10,447 nucleotides of DNA from Bacteroidales bacterium (GTDB taxonomy: Bacteria; Bacteroidota; Bacteroidia; Bacteroidales; UBA7960), in NCBI GenBank assembly GCA_003557765.1, contig PWNO01000172.1:1-10447 (forward strand). Direction: 5' to 3'. Numbering within the stretch: the stretch's first letter is position 1; every line of letters begins with the position of its first letter. This document shows, piece by piece, positions 1-7,022 of this stretch. A model generated the notes under the pieces. It saw nothing but the letters and a program-made list of their open reading frames with translations, did not search any database and was not told the DNA's origin. A program made the translations under genes and the position numbers.

Positions 1-1860
1 AAAGGGATATAGGGGTGAGTTGGGCACATCTAGGTACTTGGAGGTAAACTTGAATTCGGTTTTTGGCCTCCCTGTGTTCTTGTGGTTATAGAAGATGGGG
101 ATTTGCCCCACATGCCTTGGGTAGCTCACAGGCAATTTTCCGGAGGGGTTATAATCTCCGAACAGCACATCTGCGATGGCATCACCCGTTGTAGTGCCGA
201 GGAACCAGGTTTCCAGGATCGCCGATGCTTTTTCATCCACGCGTTCGAGCGTAAGCGGACGCCCCTTCATAAGCACGACCACAATGGGTTTATTCAGTTT
301 TGCGAGTTCCAGGAACAACTCTTCCTGCACACCGGGCAGGCTGATATCCGCCCTGCTGGCGGCCTCACCACTTTGCAATGCATATTCGCCGACGGCCAGT
401 ACGATCACATCAGCCTGCTGCGCTGCTGCGATGGCCTCGCCAAAACCGGTTTTGTCGTCATCATCAATGTTTGCGCCTCGGGCATAATGTATGCGGGTGC
501 GATTACCTTGCCTGTTCTCAATGCCCTGCCGCAGGGTTACGCTTTGGGTATAGTCGCCGGCAGCAGACCAGGAACCAATCATTTCCCTTTGATTATCAGC
601 CAACGGGCCAATGAGTGCAATGCTTCCGATGTCGTCGGACAGCGGCAGCACATCATCTTCATTTTTCAATAACACGATCGCCTTCCGTGAGAAGTCACGG
701 GCAAACTCCAGGTTCTCTTCCGTCATCACCAGTTCTTCCTGGCGCTGCGGGTCGCTGTAACGATAGGGGTCATCGAAAAGCCCGAGTTCAAACTTCATGG
801 TCAGGATACGGCGCACAGCCTGATCAATGGCCGCTTCAGACACTTTGCCTTCTTCGACCAGCTCTTCCAGGTAATCATGGAATACGGCACCCTGCATGTC
901 CATATCCACACCTGCATTTGCTGCCAGCTCCCCGGCATGTTTGTCATCGCGTGCAAACCCGTGGGGCACCATCTCGTTTATGGAAGTATAGTCGGTAACG
1001 ACAAAGCCATTGAAGTTCCATTCGTCACGCAGTATCTGTGTCAACAGGTATTCGCTGCCAGTGACGGGTACGCCAAACAGTTCGTTGAAGGCAGTCATGA
1101 TGGTGGCTGCACCTTCTTCTACCGTAGCCTTGAAGGGAGGGAGAAAGATGTTACGGAGTGTGATCTCGGAAATGTCCACCGTATGATAATCACGTCCGGC
1201 CTGGGGCTCACCATACGCAACAAAGTGCTTGGCGGTTGCCAGCATGGTGTTCAGTGCCATCAGGTCATCGCCCTGGTAGCCGCGCACTTTGGCGCGTGCC
1301 ACTTCGGCTGTAAGAAAAGGATCTTCACCAGAGCTTTCCGCGATACGGCCCCAGCGAGGATCGCGAGTGACGTCGATCATCGGTGAAAAAGTCCAGTGCA
1401 AGCCTTCCGCAGTGGCCTCTTCCGCCGCGATGCGCGCCGATTGTTCTATGGCCTCCATGTCCCAGGTAGCTGTTTCGCCCAAAGGAATGGGGAAAATGGT
1501 ACGGTGGCCGTGAACCACGTCATACCCGAAAAGCAGGGGAATGCCCAGGCGGGTTTCCTCCACGGCAATGCGCTGTAGCTCACGGGTATATTCCGCCGTA
1601 TACGCGTTGAAGATGGCACCGACCATGCCATTTTCAATGCTTTCCACATAATGGTCACGCATGAAAGGGCCGGTAACATCCATATCACTGGTAAAAAGGA
1701 CCATCTGTCCGATTTTTTCTTCCAGTGTCATCAGTTGCATGAGTGAATCCACACGTGCTGCCGTGCGCTCATCGGTAAACCATCCTTCGCGTTCCGGCTC
1801 ACCAAGGTTACAGGCTGTAAAAAGTGCCGCAGCAAGCAATACCAGTAGTTGTCTTTTCAT
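1..1860 (-). CDS. GH3 beta-glucosidase lipoprotein, BglX-like (3' end cut by window)
   Basis: Glycoside hydrolase family 3 enzyme that removes glucose from the non-reducing end of beta-gluco-oligosaccharides, probably in the periplasm. ATG at 1860 gives a lipoprotein signal with lipobox FTAC and Cys17; the residues after it (NLGEPE) lack a strong acidic surface-export tail. 620 codons are visible, open to the left edge. The (beta/alpha)8 domain holds DPRWGR (D167), KHF (K211-H212) and the nucleophile D290 in VVTDYTS. The alpha/beta sandwich starts near residue 390 (LLKNEDDVLPL) and carries the probable acid/base E499 in SGEAASRAD. The visible part ends at LYPF, just before the usual YGLSY motif, so the fibronectin-III domain (about 120-140 residues) lies outside. 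It starts 70 bases after the upstream GH144 stop and is probably in the same operon. That context favours beta-1,2-gluco-oligosaccharides (compare Bacteroides thetaiotaomicron BT_3567), but GH3 specificity cannot be read directly. Confidence 0.95.
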   Translation of the reverse strand, partial: MKRQLLVLLAAALFTACNLGEPEREGWFTDERTAARVDSLMQLMTLEEKIGQMVLFTSDMDVTGPFMRDHYVESIENGMVGAIFNAYTAEYTRELQRIAVEETRLGIPLLFGYDVVHGHRTIFPIPLGETATWDMEAIEQSARIAAEEATAEGLHWTFSPMIDVTRDPRWGRIAESSGEDPFLTAEVARAKVRGYQGDDLMALNTMLATAKHFVAYGEPQAGRDYHTVDISEITLRNIFLPPFKATVEEGAATIMTAFNELFGVPVTGSEYLLTQILRDEWNFNGFVVTDYTSINEMVPHGFARDDKHAGELAANAGVDMDMQGAVFHDYLEELVEEGKVSEAAIDQAVRRILTMKFELGLFDDPYRYSDPQRQEELVMTEENLEFARDFSRKAIVLLKNEDDVLPLSDDIGSIALIGPLADNQREMIGSWSAAGDYTQSVTLRQGIENRQGNRTRIHYARGANIDDDDKTGFGEAIAAAQQADVIVLAVGEYALQSGEAASRADISLPGVQEELFLELAKLNKPIVVVLMKGRPLTLERVDEKASAILETWFLGTTTGDAIADVLFGDYNPSGKLPVSYPRHVGQIPIFYNHKNTGRPKTEFKFTSKYLDVPNSPLYPF

Positions 1861-1930
1861 CTTAATTGGTTTATTTTGTTACACATCATATGCTTTTCTT
1901 TCTCATGCTTCATCATGCAGGCTGTACAAA

Positions 1931-3244
1931 TTAATCGTGATCATAATAAAACCCCAGTTTACGCAACCCCTGGTGCACTTCAGGATTTTGCATGAAGAGC
2001 TCCCATAGCAGCCCGGACCTGTAGTTTTCAATCATCACCACGATGGGACCCTGATCTATGGCAATGTAGTTATCGGCATACCAGTCATGGTGGATTGAGA
2101 AGGCGTCATAAAATCCATACTCGCCCCATAGCTTGTCGCCTTTTTCCTCATAAAAGAAGCGCAAGGCTTTCATTGACTCTTCCGGTGTATACGGAAAAGA
2201 GGAAAGCGCAGCGGTTGGGGCGATCACTCCCCTGTCATTCGTGGGGCTGTGTGCAGAATAACCCTGATAATTGTCGCTGGCCGTCAATCCCCAGCATTCG
2301 GCAGAATAGCCTTTGAACCCATTGGGGTTCTCTATGCAGTGCCTGTGGTTGATGAGGCTATGGTTTCTGTTTTGTTTCCAATAGCTGGTATGCTCATCGT
2401 GCAGGCCACGCGGATCCAGACCGAGGAAAGAGTAATGCGCGAAGAACAGGGGTCCTCCGTAAGGGAAGCCCAGGGGAAGTTTGATCCCATAATAGGTTTC
2501 TCCGTTATAGTAATTTTCGCCACTTTTCCATCCATTGTGATATACTTCCGGTCTGATCGGATGGGTTGGGGAAGAAGCGGCAAGGACATAGGCTATCAGG
2601 CATTCATCATATCCCAGGACAGGGTGATTCATCGCCCATTGGTAATCAGGCGACCAATGCCAGTATAAGACGTCTTCTCCACGGGTATACCATGTCCAGT
2701 CGACCTCATGCCACAACCTGGTAATGGTGTTTCGCAGGTACTCCTCTTCCGGGTTGTCTTCTGAAAAATATTCTCTTGCCGTGAGCAATCCCTGGATAAG
2801 GAATGCGGTTTCCACAATGTCGCCGCCATTGTCCTTTTCGCTGAAGGGGCGTGTTTTGCCCGTAGATCCATAATACCAGTGCGACCAGGCACCATGGTAT
2901 CGCTCACAGGTATCCAGAAAGTTAACGATTCGTGTGAGCTGCGCCAGGGCCTCATCCCGGGTGATGAAGTCACGCGCTGTGCCAGCGATGATGGCCATAA
3001 TGCCAAAGCCCGTTCCGCCGGTGGTTACCACATCGTTAGAATAATGGTCTTCATTGCTTCTTTCCACAGCCATGCCAGCAACAGGATGTGCAAAATCGGT
3101 AAAATATTTCAGGGTATAACGCTGGGTCTTCTCAAGCAGCTCTTCGTCCGATAAGCGCCTTTCATTTGTAAAGCTTCCGCAGCTTGCAGCGAACAAGAGC
3201 ATAATGCATCCCAGGCTAAAAATGATTTGAATAGGCTTTGTCAT
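1931..3244 (-). CDS. GH144-type beta-1,2-glucanase / sophorohydrolase lipoprotein (copy B)
   Basis: Glucoamylase-like (PF10091) alpha/alpha-barrel protein of the GH144 type, 437 residues. GH144 members cleave beta-1,2-glucan, either endo (Chitinophaga pinensis SGL) or releasing sophorose from the end (Parabacteroides distasonis BDI_3064). The motif DNGGDIVE (D138, D142, E145) and E214 in GYDECLIAY match, by spacing, the acidic residues I recall as important in the C. pinensis enzyme. The conserved C-terminal block IDQGPIVVMIENYRSGLLW is at about 397-415. I chose ATG at 3244 because it begins a good lipoprotein signal (FAASC, Cys22); an ATG 27 codons upstream would bury it. The segment after Cys22 (GSFTNERR) has no acidic cluster, so a periplasm-facing position is likely. 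It is a clear paralogue of the protein at 7023-8408, so an exo-type trimming role beside the GH3 gene is plausible. Endo versus exo action cannot be decided from sequence. Confidence 0.9.
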   Translation of the reverse strand: MTKPIQIIFSLGCIMLLFAASCGSFTNERRLSDEELLEKTQRYTLKYFTDFAHPVAGMAVERSNEDHYSNDVVTTGGTGFGIMAIIAGTARDFITRDEALAQLTRIVNFLDTCERYHGAWSHWYYGSTGKTRPFSEKDNGGDIVETAFLIQGLLTAREYFSEDNPEEEYLRNTITRLWHEVDWTWYTRGEDVLYWHWSPDYQWAMNHPVLGYDECLIAYVLAASSPTHPIRPEVYHNGWKSGENYYNGETYYGIKLPLGFPYGGPLFFAHYSFLGLDPRGLHDEHTSYWKQNRNHSLINHRHCIENPNGFKGYSAECWGLTASDNYQGYSAHSPTNDRGVIAPTAALSSFPYTPEESMKALRFFYEEKGDKLWGEYGFYDAFSIHHDWYADNYIAIDQGPIVVMIENYRSGLLWELFMQNPEVHQGLRKLGFYYDHD

Positions 3245-3358
3245 GTGTTTATAATTACATACAATATTGTTAGTCAAAACGTTGCGTTTTAGTTTCTCAC
3301 AGAGGTTCACAAGTAAAAGATCCATCGGTAATAATCATCACCTCGTATGTCCAGAATG

Positions 3359-3370
3359 AGCTCATGAGCT
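3359..3370. repeat. Perfect 12-base palindrome AGCTCATGAGCT
   Basis: A perfect dyad directly beside, and overlapping by two bases, the tandem repeats at 3369-3392. Together they make a dense cluster of symmetric and repeated sequence in the longest gap inside the enzyme gene run. It may be an operator or an mRNA stem, but with no loop it is not a typical terminator. Function is unknown. Confidence 0.4.
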
Positions 3371-3392
3371 GTTCAACAATCAGTTCAACAAT
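3369..3392. repeat. Two 12-base tandem direct repeats in the gap before GH144 copy B
   Basis: On the + strand CTGTTCAACAAT (3369-3380) is followed immediately by CAGTTCAACAAT (3381-3392), 11 of 12 bases identical. They sit in the 170-base gap between the EEP gene stop (3415) and the GH144 start (3244), about 125-150 bases upstream of that ATG. A transcription-factor site or a remnant of slippage are both possible. No convincing -33/-7 promoter was found downstream of them. Confidence 0.5.
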
Positions 3393-3414
3393 TGCCAATA
3401 TTGCATCCTATCCG

Positions 3415-6400
3415 TTAATGCACCAACAGTCTTTGCACTTTTACTGCTTGCTGTTTTTTGACTTTTACCACATACACACCGGGTCGTAAGCCCGAGATGT
3501 CAAAAAGATGCTGGTCTTCGGATGCGTTTTCTCTTTTTACCATCTTCCCGTTGATGTCGTAGAAGGTGATCTCAGCGCCGGGGGAGGTCAGCACGGTAAC
3601 CTTTGCTGAGGCCGGGTTTGGATAGACAGAAAATGCCGGATATGCTTCCGGGATTTGTCCGGCATCTGTCGGCTCTTCTATTAAACCCACCAAATCGACA
3701 TATACTTTTCCTGCCTGGGGTTGCACCACATCTTTTTCAAACATGATGTCAATTTTCTGCACCTCTTGCATGTTGGGGTGATTATCAGCCCAGGAAGCCA
3801 GTTGCATGTCATCCAGTGCGACCATAAACCGTTGCCATTCGGTATCTGCATACATATAGGCAAAACTCTCTCCATCAACACCTTGAAAACCTTGTACATC
3901 TTGAAGCCGCAGGGTAATCCCCGTCACTTCCGTTTCCGCTTTGAGGTACACCACGAGATGCGAAAAGTCGCTGAGGTCAGCGGGAGGGAAAGCCCACATA
4001 TAGTAAAGTGTATAATCCTCCGCACCGTGCAGGTCATAATCCAGTTCGAGCACCACGCCGCCAAATGCTCCTTCCCCCTGAAGATCTGCAGCCTGAATAC
4101 TTCCTGCTGCAAATCCAGGAACTTCTCTGAAGCCGCCCACATTGGTATAGGCCGTTCCGTTTTCCACTATGGTAAAGTCGCTGTAGATGAAGTAGTCTAC
4201 GGCATCCGCTCCCCACCCTGTGAGGTCAACAGTGAGTTCATCGATCAAGAGCTGTGCTTCTCTCTGTCCGGTTGCTGTGGGAGAAAAAACAACGCTGATC
4301 TCAGCAGATTCAAAAAGGCCAAGTGAAACAGGCTCCTCAAGATCCACCACGCTAAAGTCTGCAGCATTACTGCCGATAATCTCCAGGGCATCCATGTCTA
4401 TGATCCAGGTACCCCCTCCCCTGTTCTGTATGGTGACGTTTTTTGGTTCTGAGCTGGTATGCACGTTCTGCTGACCAAAATCAATGGACCCCATATCCGT
4501 GGAGGGTTCCGGTGTGTCACCGGGCTTTGACAAGTGGATATCATCAAAATCCCACGATACCATATTGTTGGTGATGCCGTCGAAGACCCACGCCAGCCTG
4601 AAGCTGTCGCTTCCCACGCCATGCTCCTGGGCAGTGACCGCTGCAAAAAGCTCCGTTGGCTCGATGAATGCCGGGTCAACCCATTCGTATATCACATGCT
4701 CCTCGCCGCCATCGGTGATGGAGATGACACTCAGGGTGTATTGGCCGGGATCCTGGAAATTTCGTACTCGGTACTTGAATGACAGCGCCAGTTTATCCAT
4801 CCCGTGTGTCTCGATCTCAGGGGTGGTTAAATAAAAACGCCCGGTTTTCTGTGGTTCCCACCAGAAAACCATCTCCGGCGGCTCACCTCCGGCATTGCTC
4901 AGGTTGAATGCTTCCCAGTTCCTGGTGTCGCTTTCCCATCCCTTTGGAACGCCTCCCTGCACCAGGGCGGAGAAGTCTTCCTCCCATGGCAGTTCGGTGA
5001 TGGTTGGATCAAAGCATTGGCCGGTAAGAGCCACTGTCTGACCATGAATGGAAAGCGAGGCAGGATGGCTACCCGTCTGCCCTGGTGCAAACACCACGTG
5101 GATCATCGTGCTGTCTCCACTTTCAAGCTGCACCGCGTCTGATTGTGGATACAGTATATATTGTGCTGCCCCTTCGCCTTCAATTAGCATTTCATCGGGA
5201 TGTACAGACAACTCACCTCCGCCAATATTTTTAAGTGTGATCATTAAGGAATCAGATTCCTGGTGGATCTGCTGCATGCCAAAATCGTGTTGCGCGGGAG
5301 AAGCTTGCAAGGCGGGAAAGGCATGCAAGGCGATATTGTCAATGGCCCAGAAGTCTATATGCTCCGATTCGCCATCAAAGACCCAGGCAAGATAGAGCCG
5401 GTCAGCACCAACGCCATGCAGCCCGCTGTCGATCTGGAAATCCTGGTCTCCAGAAACAATATCTCCCGCATCTGTCCACTCAGCGACGACATACTCCTGA
5501 TCATCAGCAATTGTGACAAACCGCAAGGAATACGTTTCCTGATGATCCGCGGGTTGGGCAACATGCCGGAAGCTAACCTGCATGCTATCCAGGCCGGTGG
5601 TTTGCATGGGCGGAGAAATGGCATAAAATACACCCTCTGCTGAGGGTTCACCGAAGAAAACCAACTCCGGGGCATCGCCTCCTGCATGTGCGGATTGTTG
5701 CACTCCCCAATTCCCTTGGTTGGCAGTCCAGCCAAATGGCAAAGATCCTTCTTCCGTGTCACTGAAGTCTTCATGCCACGGAAAATCTGAAACGGTGGCA
5801 TCAAAGCCTTCACCGCTAATTTCTGCTGTCGCATCATTGTGCTCGTCCTTAACTGTTGCCTTTTGCAGCGCCGGATAAAGACCTGCACGATCATATTGAT
5901 CATGTTGCACAGTTAAGATTGCTTGTTTTTCCCCCGTGGTTTGCGGCATAAAGCTTACCTCCACGGAAACACTTCCCTGGGGTGCCAGTTCCACCGCTTC
6001 TTCAAAGGCATGCAAGACAAAGTCGACATCATCACCAAACAGTTTAAACTCAGCAAACACCCCAAAGTGATCATTTTCCATCTCGGGGTCTTCATGTTCC
6101 TGATCCATAATAATCTCCGCCGACATGGGCAGCAGCCTTTCCATGCTGGCCTTATTGAAAAACACATAATCAATCCGCCGCATTTGATGCCCCATGCGGT
6201 GGTTAAGGGTTGCATGCTCCGGATCGAGGTGGTTTTCATGAAACAACGGATATACATCCTGCAGGGGGGCATACATTTGCTGCATTTCATCCCAGTCGGG
6301 ATTCGCATTGAAGTCGCCGGTAACAAAGATGTATCCGCCGCTGTTTGTTTCTGCGATGAAATCCAACAGGTCGGCAATCTGTACTGCCCTGATGTCATGG

Positions 6401-7002
6401 TCGAGCGGATGATGATGCAGGTGGGTGGTATACTTGTCGACAATATGTCCGTTTACGTTGATCCGTGCATGGATGGCGTTGCGATAGCGATCCAGCGGCT
6501 CAAGTGCACGAAAATTGGTCTCTTCAATGGGATAACGGCTAACGATCGCGTTACCGTAGCGGTGTACCTGGGCTTCGTCGTCGACAGAATCAAAATAGTA
6601 ATAGAAACCGAGCGAATCGGCCATCTGCATGGCCTGGTTATCAAGATGCGCAGTTTGCAAGACTTCTTGTAGCCCCATGATGTCCACTTCCACCTCCCTG
6701 ATCTTTTCCAGCATGAAGGCAAAACGACCCGGCCAGTTTCCATCATCGGCTTCAATGTTATAGGACAGCACGGAATAATCCATGGTTTGCGCATCTGCCC
6801 CCCTAAGCAAAATGTCATCAGGATGAATCCATACAGGTTCATCCCCGGTATTGGTGATCAGAAAAGATTGGGGATCCGATTCCGTGAGTGTTTGTTGCGG
6901 CGCAAAAGCATGGGTTGGCGGCGCTATCTCTGTCTGCGCATGGATGAGGCCATGACACAAAAGAAACAATAGTACGGGAATAATTGGTAAGTATTTCTTC
7001 AT
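3415..7002 (-). CDS. T9SS-exported multidomain protein with EEP-superfamily hydrolase domain
   Basis: A 1195-residue exported protein with signal peptide (about 1-22, cleavage near IHA/QT). An endonuclease/exonuclease/phosphatase domain (about 73-322) has all expected motifs: N82 in LSYN, E113 in GLQE, H194 in TTHLHHH, D230 and N232 in GDFNAN, D278 in RIDY, D311-H312 in NDHFGV. A split ASH/choice-of-anchor D sandwich surrounds it (about 35-71 and 325-397). Then come choice-of-anchor J (405-560), ASH (570-662), choice-of-anchor J (668-826), ASH (838-930), a CBM11-like jelly roll (about 935-1108) and a T9SS sorting domain (about 1120-1195, starting FSVYPNP). The EEP fold hydrolyses phosphodiesters or phosphomonoesters with a divalent metal; members include nucleases, sphingomyelinases and inositol phosphatases, so the substrate is open. 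It follows a GH144 gene by 20 bases and precedes another by 170. I infer a secreted or surface-attached enzyme acting on phosphate substituents of glucans; an extracellular nuclease is the main alternative. Confidence 0.88.
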   Translation of the reverse strand: MKKYLPIIPVLLFLLCHGLIHAQTEIAPPTHAFAPQQTLTESDPQSFLITNTGDEPVWIHPDDILLRGADAQTMDYSVLSYNIEADDGNWPGRFAFMLEKIREVEVDIMGLQEVLQTAHLDNQAMQMADSLGFYYYFDSVDDEAQVHRYGNAIVSRYPIEETNFRALEPLDRYRNAIHARINVNGHIVDKYTTHLHHHPLDHDIRAVQIADLLDFIAETNSGGYIFVTGDFNANPDWDEMQQMYAPLQDVYPLFHENHLDPEHATLNHRMGHQMRRIDYVFFNKASMERLLPMSAEIIMDQEHEDPEMENDHFGVFAEFKLFGDDVDFVLHAFEEAVELAPQGSVSVEVSFMPQTTGEKQAILTVQHDQYDRAGLYPALQKATVKDEHNDATAEISGEGFDATVSDFPWHEDFSDTEEGSLPFGWTANQGNWGVQQSAHAGGDAPELVFFGEPSAEGVFYAISPPMQTTGLDSMQVSFRHVAQPADHQETYSLRFVTIADDQEYVVAEWTDAGDIVSGDQDFQIDSGLHGVGADRLYLAWVFDGESEHIDFWAIDNIALHAFPALQASPAQHDFGMQQIHQESDSLMITLKNIGGGELSVHPDEMLIEGEGAAQYILYPQSDAVQLESGDSTMIHVVFAPGQTGSHPASLSIHGQTVALTGQCFDPTITELPWEEDFSALVQGGVPKGWESDTRNWEAFNLSNAGGEPPEMVFWWEPQKTGRFYLTTPEIETHGMDKLALSFKYRVRNFQDPGQYTLSVISITDGGEEHVIYEWVDPAFIEPTELFAAVTAQEHGVGSDSFRLAWVFDGITNNMVSWDFDDIHLSKPGDTPEPSTDMGSIDFGQQNVHTSSEPKNVTIQNRGGGTWIIDMDALEIIGSNAADFSVVDLEEPVSLGLFESAEISVVFSPTATGQREAQLLIDELTVDLTGWGADAVDYFIYSDFTIVENGTAYTNVGGFREVPGFAAGSIQAADLQGEGAFGGVVLELDYDLHGAEDYTLYYMWAFPPADLSDFSHLVVYLKAETEVTGITLRLQDVQGFQGVDGESFAYMYADTEWQRFMVALDDMQLASWADNHPNMQEVQKIDIMFEKDVVQPQAGKVYVDLVGLIEEPTDAGQIPEAYPAFSVYPNPASAKVTVLTSPGAEITFYDINGKMVKRENASEDQHLFDISGLRPGVYVVKVKKQQAVKVQRLLVH

Positions 7003-7022
7003 GTAAAAAAAATAATTGGTTC

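Noticed and set aside
3245..3325. In-frame ATG at 3325 that would lengthen GH144 copy B by 27 residues
   Set aside because: The extension is not signal-like and would place the clear lipoprotein signal (MTKPIQ... FAASC) inside the protein; ATG at 3244 is the better start.
3262..3403. Two CAATATTG palindromes (3262-3269 and 3396-3403) as paired operator sites
   Set aside because: Eight-base AT-rich palindromes are expected by chance in such gaps and the flanking bases do not match.
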